Shown here: positions 12,001 to 19,102 of the stretch, one piece after another
Layout of the letters: each line of letters begins with the position of its first letter
How positions within the stretch are numbered: the stretch's first letter is position 1
NCBI GenBank assembly: GCA_965261585.1
Contig: CBDHDN010000016.1
Coordinates: 1-64,000, forward strand
Direction: 5' to 3'
Source: CBDHDN01 sp965261585
GTDB taxonomy: Bacteria; Pseudomonadota; Alphaproteobacteria; UBA6615
DNA length: 64,000 nt
Translations under genes and position numbers: made by a program
Notes under the pieces: generated by a model
What the model saw: only the letters and a program-made list of their open reading frames with translations
The model's database searches: none
Told to the model about the DNA's origin: nothing

Positions 12001-15000
12001 GGTGCTCGGCGTCATGGCGCCGATGGCCACCCCCACCTGCAGCGAGGAGGGCGCCGTGTAAGTCGCCGAAGGCGCCGTCAGGTCCACCGCGAGGGCGCGC
12101 GTCACGTCGCTCGGCGCCGTGTACCCCGTCTTGCTCGCGCTCACCGTCACCGCCACGCCGGTGCCGGTGAGGTACGAAGCCCTGGGCGGCAGGCTCACCG
12201 ACCATGCGCCGCCGGCGGCGGAGGTCGCCGTCAGGTCCGTCGTGCCCACCGTCACGGTGACGCTCACCCCGCTCTCGGTGCCGGTGTCGCCGCCGATGGC
12301 GAACCCCGCCGCCTTCTCGGCGATGTTGACCGTGTCGTCCCCGGCAATGGCGTCGAGGTTCAGCGCCAGGGCGCCCGCCGCCGCCACCGTGACCGTGAAC
12401 GTGGCCGTGGCCTGGTTCCAGTCGGCGGTGCCCGCCGCCGTGGCGGTAATCACGCAGGCGCCCACGTCCACCGGGGTCAGCGCCCCGGTGGACGCGTCCA
12501 CCGTGCACACCGTGGCTGGCGTGGCCGCGTAGGACAGGGTGGTCTGCACCCCGCCCGGCGCCGTCACCGTCGGAGGCGTGGCGCCATAGGTCACCGTGGC
12601 GGCGCTGTAGGCGAACCCCGTCAGCGTCTGGTCCCCCCTGGCCACCGCCGGGAAGGCGATCGACACGGTGGCGGGATTGCCGGCGGTGTCGGTCACCGTC
12701 ACCGTGGCGCTCGCGGTGTTGGCGTCGGCGGTGCCCGGCGTCCCGCTGATTACCCCGGTGCCGGTGTCGATGCCCAGCCCCGGCGGCAGGCCCGTGGCGC
12801 TGTATTCGGCGATGTCCGTGTCCGTGGTGCTCGGCGTCATGGCGCTGACGGCCACCCCCACCTGCAGCGACGAGGGCGCCGTGTAGCTCGCCGAAGGCGC
12901 CGTCAGGTCCACCGCGAGGGCGCGCGTCACGTCGCTCGGCGGCGTGTACCCGGTCTTCGAGGCGCTCACCGTCACCGCCACGCTCGTGCCGGTGAGGTAG
13001 GCCGCGTCCGCCGGCACGGCCACCGACCAGGCGCCGCCAGCGTCCGAGGTCGCGGTCAGCGGCGACTCCGTACCGATGGTGACGCTCACCGACACCCCCG
13101 CTTCCGAGCCCGTGTCGCCCGAGATCGTGAACCCGGCGGCCTTCTCGGCGATGTTGACCGTGTCGTCCCCGGCAATGGCGTCGAGGTTCAGCGCCAGGGC
13201 GCCCGCCGCCGCCACCGTGACGGTGAACGTGGCCGTGGCCTGGTTCCAGTCGGCGGTGGCCGCCGCCGTGGCGGTAATCACGCAGGCGCCCACCTCCACC
13301 GGGGTCAGGGCCCCCGTGGACGCGTGCACCGTGCACACCGCCGCCGGGGCGGCCGAGTAGCTCAAGGTGGTCTGTACCCCGCCCGGCGCCGTCAGCGTCG
13401 GGGCGGTGTCACCATAGGTCACCGTGGCGGAGCTGTAGGCGAACCCCGTCAGGGTCTGGTTCCCCCTGGCCACCGACGGGAAGGCGATCGACACGGTGGC
13501 GGGATTGCCGGCGGTGTCGGTCACCGTCACCGTGGCGCTCGCGGTGTTGGCGTCGGCGGTGCCCGGCGTCCCGCTGATTACCCCGGTGCCGGTGTCGATG
13601 CCGAGCCCCGGCGGCAGACCCGTGGCGCCGTATTCGGCGATGTCGGTGGCGGTGGTGCTCGGCGTCATGGCGCCGATGGCCACCCCCACCTGCAGCGTGC
13701 CCGGCGCCGTGTAGCTCGCCGCCGGCGCCGTCAGGTCCACCGCGAGGGCGCGCGTCACGTCGCTCGGCGCCGTGTACCCGGTCTTGCTCGCGCTCACCGT
13801 CACCGCCACGCCGGTGCCGGTGAGGTAGGCCGCCTTCGCCGGCACGGCCACCGACCAGGCCCCGCCGGCGTACGAGGTCGCGGTCAGCGTCGTGCTGCCC
13901 ACCGTCACAGTGAGACTCACCCCGCTCTCGGTGCCGGTGTCGCCGCTGATCATGAACCCGGCCGCCTTCTCGGCGATGTTCACAGTGTCGTCACCGGCGA
14001 TGGTGTCGAGGTTCAGCGCCAGGGCGCCCGCCGCCGCCACCGTGACCGTGAACGTGGCCTTGGCCTGGTTCCAGTCGGCGGTGCCCGCCGCCGTGGCGGT
14101 AATCACGCAGGCGCCCACCTCCACCGGGGTCAGCGCCCCGGTGGACGCGACCACCGTGCACACCGCAGCCGGGGCGGCCGCGTAGGTCAGCGTGGTCTGC
14201 ACCCCGCCCGGCGCCGTCACCGTCGGGGCGGTGGCGCCATAGGTCACCGTGGCGGGGCTGTAGGCGAACCCCGTCAGCGTCTGATCGCCCTTGGCCACCG
14301 CCGGGAACGCGATGTCAACCGTGTCGGTGTTGCCGGCGGTGTCGGTCACCGTCACCGTGGCGCTCGCGGTGTTGGCGTCGGCGGTGCCCGGCGTCCCGCT
14401 GATGACCCCGGTGCCGGTGTCGATGCCCAGCCCCGGCGGCAGGCCCGTGGCGCCGTATTCGGCGATGTCGGTGGCGGTGGTGCTCGGCGTCATGGCGCCG
14501 ATGGCCACCCCCACCTGCAGCGAGGAGGGCGCCGTGTAAGTCGCCGAAGGCGCCGTCAGGTCCACCGCGAGGGCGCGCGTCACGTCGCTCGGCGCCGTGT
14601 ACCCCGTCTTGCTCGCGCTCACCGTCACCGCCACGCCGGTGCCGGTGAGGTACGAAGCCCTGGGCGGCAGGCTCACCGACCATGCGCCGCCGGCGGCGGA
14701 GGTCGCCGTCAGGTCCGTCGTGCCCACCGTCACGGTGACGCTCACCCCGCTCTCGGTGCCGGTGTCGCCGCCGATGGCGAACCCCGCCGCCTTCTCGGCG
14801 ATGTTGACCGTGTCGTCCCCGGCAATGGCGTCGAGGTTCAGCGCCAGGGCGCCCGCCGCCGCCACCGTGACCGTGAACGTGGCCGTGGCCTGGTTCCAGT
14901 CGGCGGTGCCCGCCGCCGTGGCGGTAATCACGCAGGCGCCCACCTCCACCGGGGTCAGCGCCCCGGTGGACGCGTCCACCGTGCACACCGTGGCTGGCGT

Positions 15001-17697
15001 GGCCGCGTAGGACAGGGTGGTCTGCACCCCGCCCGGCGCCGTCACCGTCGGAGGCGTGGCGCCATAGGTCACCGTGGCGGCGCTGTAGGCGAACCCCGTC
15101 AGCGTCTGGTCCCCCCTGGCCACCGCCGGGAAGGCGATCGACACGGTGGCGGGATTGCCGGCGGTGTCGGTCACCGTCACCGTGGCGCTCGCGGTGTTGG
15201 CGTCGGCGGTGCCCGGCGTCCCGCTGATTACCCCGGTGCCGGTGTCGATGCCGAGCCCCGGCGGCAGACCCGTGGCGCCGTATTCGGCGATGTCGGTGGC
15301 GGTGGTGCTCGGCGTCATGGCGCCGATGGCCACCCCCACCTGCAGCGACGAGGGCGCCGTGTAAGTCGCCGAAGGCGCCGTCAGATCCACCGCGAGGGCG
15401 CGCGTCACGTCGCTCGGCGCCGTGTACCCGGTCTTGCTCACGCTCACCGTCACCGCCACGCTCGTGCCGGTGAGGTAGGCCGCGTCCGCCGGCACGGCCA
15501 CCGACCAGGCGCCGCCAGCGTCCGAGGTCGCGGTCAGCGGCGACTCCGTACCGATGGTGACGCTCACCGACACCCCCGCTTCCGAGCCCGTGTCGCCCGA
15601 GATCGTGAACCCGGCGGCCTTCTCGGCGATGTTGACCGTGTCGTCCCCGGCAATGGCGTCGAGGTTCAGCGCCAGGGCGCCCGCCGCCGCCACCGTGACG
15701 GTGAACGTGGCCGTGGCCTGGTTCCAGTCGGCGGTGGCCGCCGCCGTGGCGGTAATCACGCAGGCGCCCACCTCCACCGGGGTCAGGGCCCCCGTGGACG
15801 CGTGCACCGTGCACACCGCCGCCGGGGCGGCCGAGTAGCTCAAGGTGGTCTGTACCCCGCCCGGCGCCGTCAGCGTCGGGGCGGTGTCATCATAGGTCAC
15901 CGTGGCGGAGCTGTAGGCGAACCCCGTCAGGGTCTGGTTCCCCCTGGCCACCGCCGGGAACGCGATGTCAACCGTGTCGGTGTTGCCGGCGGTGTCGGTC
16001 ACCGTCACCGTGGCGCGCGCGGTGTTCGCGTCGGCGGTGTCCGGCGTCCCGCTGATGACCCCGGTGCCGGTGTCGATGCCCAGCCCCGGCGGCAGGCCCG
16101 TGGCGCTGTATTCGGCGATGTCCGTGTCCGTGGTGCTCGGCGTCATGGCGCTGACGGCCACCCCCACCTGCAGCGACGAGGGCGCCGTGTAGCTCGCCGA
16201 AGGCGCCGTCAGGTCCACCGCGAGGGCGCGCGTCACGTCGCTCGGCGGCGTGTACCCGGTCTTCGAGGCGGACACCGTCACCGCCACGCTGGCGCCGGTG
16301 ATGTAGGCCGCGTTCGCCGGCACGGCCACCGACCAGGCGCCGCCGGCGGCCAAGGTCGCGGTCAGCGGCGTGCTGCCCACCGTCACGGTGACACTCACCC
16401 CGCTCTCGGTGCCGGTGTCGCCGCTGATCGTGAACCCCGCCGCCTTCTCGGCAATGTTGACCGTGTCGTCACCGGCAATGGCGTCGAGGTTCAGCGCCAG
16501 CGACTCGTCGTCGACATTGGTCACCGACACCGCGGGCACGCTGATGCCGGCGTAGTCCGGGTCCCTGCTTTCAACCCTGAAGGTGATACTGAAGGTCTGC
16601 TCACCGTCCAGGTCCACATCGTCCACGCCGGTCACGGTCACCGTCCTGGCGGTGTTCCAGTTGGCCGTGGTGAAGGTCAGCGCCCCCGACACCGTGCCCT
16701 CGCCCGTGTCGCTGCTCGAAGGCGTCACGGTGACTTCGTTCGCCGGCGCGGCGGCGAGCCGCACCTGGAAAGTGGCGGTCGTGCCATCTTCACCGGTTTT
16801 GAGGCCGTCGGCGCCGCTGATGAGCACCGCCGGGGCCGGCACCACCGTCACCTTGGCGGTGTCGGTGGCGGGGTGAATGCCGTCTCCGCCTGTGCCGCGC
16901 CAGGTCACGGTGAGGGTGAAGGTAAGCTCGGTGTCCTCCGTCAGCGCCGGGATCGTCACCACCGGCTTGGCGCTCGCGTTATTGTCAAACGTCACCCCGC
17001 TCGCCGGATTGGTCAGCGCCCAGGAATAGGTGACATTCGTGCCCCACGCCCCGCCGCTACCGCTGCCGTCGAGCGTCACCGTGCCCCCGGCGGCGGAAAT
17101 CGTTCCGTCATCGGGCCGGGCCGATGCGGTGGGGGCGAAGGGCGCCCCGTGATTCCCTGCCAGATACAAAATCCTCAGTGCGGTCAGCCTGTAGAACACC
17201 CCGGCGGGAAGCGTGATCAGGGAGTTTCTACTCAAGCCGAGGGCCTCGAGCGCGGTGAGGTCGTGGAAAACGCCCGCCGGCAGGTATCTCAGGGAGTTGC
17301 CGTCCAGGAAGAGTGCCCTGAGCGCGGTGAAGCCGTGGAAAACGCCCAACTGCAGGTCGCTCAAGGAGTTGTTGTGCAGGTAGAGTTCCGTGAGCGCGGT
17401 GAGGCCGCCGAAAACGCCCACCTGCAGGTCGCTCAAGGAGTTGTCGTGCAGGAAGAGTTTCGTGAGCGCGGTGAGGTCGCCGAAAACGCCCACCTGCAGG
17501 TCGCTCAAGGAGTTGTCGTCCAGGTAGAGTTCCGTGAGCGCGGTGAGGCCGCCGAAAACGTCCACCTGCAGGTCGCTCAGGGAGTTGTCGTCCAGGTAGA
17601 GTTTCGTGAGCGCGGTGAGGCCGTCGAAAACGCCCGCCGGCAGGTTGCTCAGGGAGTTGTCGGACAGGTAGAGGGTCTCGAGCGCGGTGAGGCCGGC
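3013..17697 (-). CDS. Giant surface protein: LRR, Calx-beta, 11 Ig-like modules, FnIII, autotransporter beta-barrel
   Basis: Frame open from just after the TGA at 17698-17700 to 3013, about 4,894 codons; the first ATG is at 17565. Domains in order: eight 24-residue leucine-rich repeats (17697-17160); a PKD-like domain (about 17150-16830); a Calx-beta-like domain (16830-16505); eleven copies of a ~275-residue module (16503-7437), each with a He_PIG-type motif GLPPGLGIDTGTGVISGTP and an MBG/Ig-like half; Calx-beta (7430-7025); two FnIII domains (7015-6370); Calx-beta (6360-5990); three ~105-residue repeats with AHDGETAF-type motifs (5950-4920); Calx-beta (4915-4590); and an outer-membrane beta-barrel of ~500 residues ending in RGTIRW with the terminal aromatic residue expected of such barrels. 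Inferred role: a huge secreted adhesin anchored by its barrel. The likely true N-terminus, with the signal peptide, lies upstream of the TGA. Confidence 0.8.
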   Translation of the reverse strand, partial: AGLTALETLYLSDNSLSNLPAGVFDGLTALTKLYLDDNSLSDLQVDVFGGLTALTELYLDDNSLSDLQVGVFGDLTALTKLFLHDNSLSDLQVGVFGGLTALTELYLHNNSLSDLQLGVFHGFTALRALFLDGNSLRYLPAGVFHDLTALEALGLSRNSLITLPAGVFYRLTALRILYLAGNHGAPFAPTASARPDDGTISAAGGTVTLDGSGSGGAWGTNVTYSWALTNPASGVTFDNNASAKPVVTIPALTEDTELTFTLTVTWRGTGGDGIHPATDTAKVTVVPAPAVLISGADGLKTGEDGTTATFQVRLAAAPANEVTVTPSSSDTGEGTVSGALTFTTANWNTARTVTVTGVDDVDLDGEQTFSITFRVESRDPDYAGISVPAVSVTNVDDESLALNLDAIAGDDTVNIAEKAAGFTISGDTGTESGVSVTVTVGSTPLTATLAAGGAWSVAVPANAAYITGASVAVTVSASKTGYTPPSDVTRALAVDLTAPSASYTAPSSLQVGVAVSAMTPSTTDTDIAEYSATGLPPGLGIDTGTGVISGTPDTADANTARATVTVTDTAGNTDTVDIAFPAVARGNQTLTGFAYSSATVTYDDTAPTLTAPGGVQTTLSYSAAPAAVCTVHASTGALTPVEVGACVITATAAATADWNQATATFTVTVAAAGALALNLDAIAGDDTVNIAEKAAGFTISGDTGSEAGVSVSVTIGTESPLTATSDAGGAWSVAVPADAAYLTGTSVAVTVSVSKTGYTAPSDVTRALAVDLTAPSATYTAPSSLQVGVAIGAMTPSTTATDIAEYGATGLPPGLGIDTGTGVISGTPGTADANTASATVTVTDTAGNPATVSIAFPAVARGDQTLTGFAYSAATVTYGATPPTVTAPGGVQTTLSYAATPATVCTVDASTGALTPVEVGACVITATAAGTADWNQATATFTVTVAAAGALALNLDAIAGDDTVNIAEKAAGFAIGGDTGTESGVSVTVTVGTTDLTATSAAGGAWSVSLPPRASYLTGTGVAVTVSASKTGYTAPSDVTRALAVDLTAPSATYTAPSSLQVGVAIGAMTPSTTATDIAEYGATGLPPGLGIDTGTGVISGTPGTADANTASATVTVTDTAGNTDTVDIAFPAVAKGDQTLTGFAYSPATVTYGATAPTVTAPGGVQTTLTYAAAPAAVCTVVASTGALTPVEVGACVITATAAGTADWNQAKATFTVTVAAAGALALNLDTIAGDDTVNIAEKAAGFMISGDTGTESGVSLTVTVGSTTLTATSYAGGAWSVAVPAKAAYLTGTGVAVTVSASKTGYTAPSDVTRALAVDLTAPAASYTAPGTLQVGVAIGAMTPSTTATDIAEYGATGLPPGLGIDTGTGVISGTPGTADANTASATVTVTDTAGNPATVSIAFPSVARGNQTLTGFAYSSATVTYGDTAPTLTAPGGVQTTLSYSAAPAAVCTVHASTGALTPVEVGACVITATAAATADWNQATATFTVTVAAAGALALNLDAIAGDDTVNIAEKAAGFTISGDTGSEAGVSVSVTIGTESPLTATSDAGGAWSVAVPADAAYLTGTSVAVTVSASKTGYTPPSDVTRALAVDLTAPSASYTAPSSLQVGVAVSAMTPSTTDTDIAEYSATGLPPGLGIDTGTGVISGTPGTADANTASATVTVTDTAGNPATVSIAFPAVARGDQTLTGFAYSAATVTYGATPPTVTAPGGVQTTLSYAATPATVCTVDASTGALTPVDVGACVITATAAGTADWNQATATFTVTVAAAGALALNLDAIAGDDTVNIAEKAAGFAIGGDTGTESGVSVTVTVGTTDLTATSAAGGAWSVSLPPRASYLTGTGVAVTVSASKTGYTAPSDVTRALAVDLTAPSATYTAPSSLQVGVAIGAMTPSTTATDIAEYGATGLPPGLGIDTGTGVISGTPGTADANTASATVTVTDTAGNTDTVDIAFPAVAKGDQTLSGFQYSSSTVTFGATAPTVTAPSGVQTTLTYAAAPAAVCTVDASTGALTPVEVGGCVITATAAGTADWNQATATFTVAVAAAGALALNLDTIAGDDTVNIAEKAAGFMIGGDTGTESGVSLTVTVGSTPLTATSDAGGAWSVAVPADAAYLTGTSVAVTVSASKTGYTPPSDVTRALAVDLTVPSATYTTPSSLQVGVAIGAMTPSTTDTDIAKYGATGLPPGLGIDTGTGVISGTPDTADANTASATVTVTDTAGNTDTVDIAFPAVARGDQTLTGFAYSSSTVTFGSTAPTLTAPGGVQTTLSYAAAPAAVCTVDASTGALTPVEVGACVITATAAGTADWNQATATFTVTVAAAGALALNLDVIAGDDTVNIAEKAAGFTISSDTGSEAGVTVSVTIGTESPLTATSGSGGAWSVAVPANAAYLTGTSVTVTVSASKTGYTAPSDVTRALAVDLAAPSATYTAPGTLKVGVAVSAMTPSTTATDIASYGATGLPSGLGIDTGTGVISGTPDTADANTASAAVTVTDTAGNPATVSIAFPAVAKGDQTLMGFAYSAASVTFGGAAPAVTAPGGVQTTLSYSATPATVCTVDASTGALTLVGVGDCNITATALGTANYNEATAAFTVTAAAAGALALNLDAIAGDDTVNIAEKAAGFMISGDTGTESGVSVTVTVGSTPLTATSDAGGAWSVAVPANAAYLTGTSVAVTVSASKTGYTPPSDVTRTLAVDLTAPSATYTAPSSLQVGVAIGAMTPSTTATDIAEYGATGLPPGLGIDSTMGVISGTPGTADANTASATVTVTDRAGNTVDVPITFPAVAKGNQTVTGFAYSAATVTYGDTAPTVTAPSGIQTTLSYSATPATVCTVDASTGALTLVGVGDCNITATALGSANYNEATAAFTVTVAAAGALALNLDAIAGDDTVNIAEKAAGFAIGGDTGSEAGVSLTATVGGTELTATSGSGGAWSVAVPANAAYLTGTSVTVTVSASKTGYTAPSDVTRALAVDLAAPSATYTAPGTLKVGVAVSAMTPSTTATDIASYGATGLPSGLGIDTGTGVISGTPDTADANTASAAVTVTDTAGNPATVSIAFPAVAKGDQTLMGFAYSAASVTFGGAAPAVTAPGGVQTTLSYSATPATVCTVDASTGALTLVGVGDCNITATALGTANYNEATAAFTVTAAAAGALALNLDAIAGDDTVNIAEKAAGFMISGDTGTESGVSVTVTVGSTPLTATSDAGGAWSVAVPANAAYLTGTSVAVTVSASKTGYTPPSDVTRTLAVDLTAPSATYTAPSSLQVGVAIGAMTPSTTATDIAEYGATGLPPGLGIDNTTGVISGTPGTADANTARATVTVTDTVGNPATVSIAFPAMAKGNQTLTGFAYSAATATYGDTAPTVTAPGGAQTTLSYSAKPSDVCTVDSFTGGLTLEGAGSCAITVTAAPNDDYNQGTATYTVTVAEDPEGFDVAVSAPAALDEDAGAAAVTVTLMTRKNRAPVADIDMYYVGKRGETATRGTDYTPPPGRDFGGATGVFFATVRPSAFSPNVAGTAWVAEPSFTIGIIDDQKAEVAETIVFTITLGNDRSPAHTITIRDNDAIAPGRPTGLKATPRSPTVIQLSWIAPENVGSFSITGYRVEASENTGGPWIVVAADTRNTRPSWGHGGLLAGDTRHYRVSAISPAGTSGPSNVASATTIAAGPAGTNSALPVPTSVSAVPQLPGEIRLTWSRNPDAASKDLVDRHQYRYRVHDASTWTVDWTSVNQTLLPEPWPTKIRDANKVLLQALTEGTTYEFQVRSVDKDGGTSAAVAVLGTATGRQTVWIEADVGSVAEGEPLRFTVSRDQPHGRMMVIVRISETEDMLPPEGRGREGLWHQQVHFGDGNETIPLVLETVNDGDEPERASDVTVEVMSYPLGGSDNLGNPYNPDNVHLYDVQPELNTAKITVTAAGGSSAGSVAEPLTAAFEGLPEAHDGETAFSFRLAFSEAVAVTREAMRTRVLTVAGGVVSGAARVDRESGVWEITVTPDSREELSITLAPAEDCEADGAVCTSDGRTLSVVAAHIVLGPGSETQTPEEPVLTASFEGLPEAHDGEEAFHFRVAFSEEIGIGYRSLRDASFTVSGGAVTGARRVDGRHDLWEITVEPDSDGDVTITLPGGRECAVSGAICTRGENRRRLTNTPAATVAGPAVEPVVVPLTASFVQAPYEHDGKTAFKLRIAFSEGISIGFRTFRDQALSVSGGSVTKAKRVDGRHDLWEVTVKPGSLGDVTVTLAGGRACGTAGAVCTGDGRALSSTISTTVLGPVALSVADARVREASDVTLDFAVTLSRASRAPVAVAYATADGSATAGSDYTATSGTLTFAAGETAKTVSVPVLDDAHDEGEETLTLRLSAATGAVIADGVATGTIENTDRMPAAWLARFGRTVTDQVLEAVEARLAAPRTAGVRATLAGQALPSWDGANDNAKAAAGDNADASDREAMTAIRDWMAHAGADGAWRAPGEGPEGADLVPSRALTGRDFLTGTSFALTGGSAEAGGYAALWGRGAISRFDGREGDLTLDGEVTTGLMGADWATERWTAGLAIGHARGTGGYSEGGNCEPDAGDPGYRGPSRCVGEVEATLTGVWPYAGLKLTDRLSAWAAAGYGAGELKLTPGGESPFTADLTMAMGAAGMRGEVLTPPPEGGLALALKGDARFTRTASEATKDAAGVGNLAAASADVWLVRTGIEGSRRFAPGGAAGGLVLTPSFELGVRLDGGDAETGLGVDLGGGLAFAAPKQGIALDLKARGLVAHEAAGFREWGASASLAWDPRPSTDRGLALTLRQSWGGSPTGGMDALLGRETLAGLAANDNGDTTASAGRLEAELGYGIAMFSGGFTGTSHLGVGLSDTGRDYRLGWRLTSARRGDPGFEIGLDATRREAANADAEHGIALRGTIRW
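7437..16503 (-). repeat. Eleven tandem ~826-bp repeats coding for ~275-residue Ig-like modules
   Basis: The start of the module, (A)LALNLDxIAGDDTVNIAEK, occurs eleven times at a period of 825-828 bp, always in frame. Each module has a first half with ALAVDLTAPSATYTAP, a He_PIG-like putative-Ig motif, and a second half with the Cys pair of VCTVDASTGALTPVEVGAC. Copies differ by scattered substitutions and by variant cassettes (for example TVGSTPLTAT versus TIGTESPLTAT). At DNA level whole groups of copies are duplicated (see findings). The length in multiples of three keeps the giant reading frame open whatever the copy number. Confidence 0.92.
17160..17697 (-). repeat. Eight 72-bp leucine-rich-repeat units
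   Basis: Eight consecutive 24-codon units of the type FxGLTALTELYLDDNSLSDL are encoded here. DNA similarity between neighbouring units is high, with the same gagttgtcgtccaggtagag-like stretch recurring every 72 bp. They form a small LRR domain at the N-terminal end of the giant surface protein, a common protein-binding fold in bacterial adhesins. Confidence 0.9.
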
Positions 17698-18216
17698 TCA
17701 GAAGTCGCCCTCCTTCAGCGACGTGATGCCGGTAAAATTGAGTCCCAAAGCCGTGATCGCCGCCAGATCCGCGTCCGTCACCCCGCCGCAGGTGTGCAGC
17801 ACCCCCGATATTCGCGACACTTCGGCCACGATCCGGTCCCGCACCTGCTCGGTGCGGTCGCAGACCGGCGGGGTCTGCGCCTCGGCGGTCGAGGGGAGGG
17901 CGAGCGCGCCGAAGAGCGCGAGGCACGCCGCGGCAGCCAGCGCGCGGGCGGAGCGGAGGAGCGCGCGCCGCGTGCCGCGCAGGCGCGCGAGACCCGCCGT
18001 TGCGGCAGCTATCGTCGCGCGCCCGCGTAGGGGCCGCGTGCCGCGCAGGCGCGCGAGACCCGCCGGCCGGCGTCGGACACGGTCTGAGATGAGGGACGGC
18101 CGCCCCGGCGATGGCGGGCGGCGTTGCTCCCGCGCCCGAGGCGCAGTCATGGCCTCGGCGCTCTTAATCAGGGTCGCACAGACAGCTTTCAACCACTTCG
18201 CACAAAGCAACCCCAT
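17698..18216 (-). CDS. N-terminal part (signal peptide) of the giant surface protein, ended by an in-frame TGA
   Basis: This frame is the same as that of the giant gene. It ends with a TGA at 17698-17700, and leucine-rich repeats continue in frame directly after it. It holds a signal peptide (RSARALAAAACLALFGALAL, then PSTAEAQ with a likely cleavage site) and a cap region (PPVCDRTEQVRDRIVAEV ... ITALGLNFTGITSLKEGDF) that normally leads into the first leucine-rich repeat in this protein family. The start is uncertain: ATG 18216 gives a long arginine-rich extension, and internal starts nearer the signal peptide are more plausible. As read, it would make only a short secreted peptide unless the TGA is a sequencing error or is read through. 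Confidence 0.6.
   Translation of the reverse strand: MGLLCAKWLKAVCATLIKSAEAMTAPRAREQRRPPSPGRPSLISDRVRRRPAGLARLRGTRPLRGRATIAAATAGLARLRGTRRALLRSARALAAAACLALFGALALPSTAEAQTPPVCDRTEQVRDRIVAEVSRISGVLHTCGGVTDADLAAITALGLNFTGITSLKEGDF
17967..18065 (-). repeat. 33-bp direct repeat in the leader of the giant gene
   Basis: The same 33-bp sequence occurs at 17967-17999 and 18033-18065, 66 bp apart, and therefore in the same reading frame (each copy encodes AGLARLRGTR). It lies just before the signal peptide's hydrophobic core. This suggests that the leader region arose by a local duplication and that the true start codon may lie within it. Confidence 0.7.
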
Positions 18217-18502
18217 CGTCGAACCTCAGAGTGGCATCCGCGCGGTCCGACGACGCATTCCCACCTGCCAGGCCCCGGGTCGGTGCGCGGGGCGCCCGAT
18301 GGCCTGTTCACAAGTCGTTAAACACTGCGGCCGCTTTGGTGGATTGGGACAGGACATGCGCAGCCATGTCAAGAATGTGTGACACTAACTCTTTGGAGAG
18401 AAAGATTATTTCTATCATAGGTATATAATAATGTTATCACTTTCACCGCACACCGGCGGGCCTTGCCCCACGGTCCGGGCGCCCGCCGGCCCTGTGGCGC
18501 GG
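18217..18502. other. AT-rich spacer between integrase remnant and giant surface gene
   Basis: No gene is seen. The stretch 18370-18445 is strikingly AT-rich for this window (many TATA-like words, e.g. TATATAATAATG), and lies upstream of the giant gene on the minus strand, with TATGAT and TATATA as possible -10 elements. It may be the promoter region of the surface-protein gene, a recombination (att) remnant beside the integrase, or both; nothing decides between these. Confidence 0.4.
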
Positions 18503-19098
18503 TCAAATCCTGACGAGGCCGTCGAAACCGCGGGGCCTGGGCGGCGCCCCGCCCCTCGCCGGGCCGGGTGTGTCTTCCGTCCAGTCGAGGGGGTCGGGCC
18601 GAACCGGCTTTTCCGGACCGGTCGCCGGTTCCGTCCGGTCTGCCCGGCCGCGCGCCGCGGACGGGGGTTCCCACTCATGCGAGCGGTCCCGCTGGCGGGC
18701 GTTGTCCGCCTCGTCCGGCAACGCAGCGGCGTCGCGCACCGCCACGTCGTCGAGATGGGCGTAGATGGCGGTGGTCGCCCGTCGCCGGTGCCCGAGGAGC
18801 TTGCCCACGGTGGCGAGCCCGACCCCGTTCGTCAGCCCCTGCGAGGCATAGGTGTGGCGGGCGTTCTGGATGCGTAGCCCCGGCAGTCCGGCCTCTTCGC
18901 GGACCCCGACCCAGAAGGTGTAGAGCAGAGCCGAATTGAGGTCTTCGGGAAAGACCCGCGCGGCGCCGTCACGGCGGGGGAGCGCCGCGACCAGCCTTGC
19001 CGCCTCCGGCCCGAGCCAGACGGTGCGCGGGCCGGTCTTGGAGTCTTCGAGGCGCACGCTGGCGCCGTCCTCGCCGATCTCGTCCCATCGCAGGCTTC
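18503..19098 (-). pseudogene. Tyrosine recombinase (integrase), C-terminal catalytic part only
   Basis: Reading leftward from about 19098 the sequence gives SLRWDEIGEDGASVRLEDSKT and then the conserved catalytic block NARHTYASQGL (H-x-x-hydrophobic box), LLGHRRRATTAIYAHLDD (second His region and nucleophile Tyr). This is the C-terminal half of a phage/ICE-type tyrosine integrase. The N-terminal DNA-binding half and the first catalytic Arg region are missing, and the fragment abuts another integrase scrap (LDLYTVGRLLGHTDTAST). It is probably the decayed integrase of the conjugative element to the left. Confidence 0.75.
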
Positions 19099-19102
19099 GC
19101 CT

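Noticed and set aside
7437..16503. Regular repeats that might be taken for a CRISPR array
   Set aside because: The period is ~826 bp, the repeats are coding and in frame, and there are no short palindromic repeats with unique spacers; no cas genes occur in the window.
17228..17926. A 232-codon minus-strand frame with regular PGRQLPERPAGGRFRRPH repeats
   Set aside because: It is the leucine-rich-repeat DNA read in the wrong frame; the regularity comes from the 72-bp repeat, not from selection on this protein.
11719..18030. A 2,103-codon open frame on the plus strand
   Set aside because: It is the antisense of the module array of the giant surface gene; its translation is low-complexity Arg/Gly/His-rich and has no domain. 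High GC and exact repetition keep the frame open.
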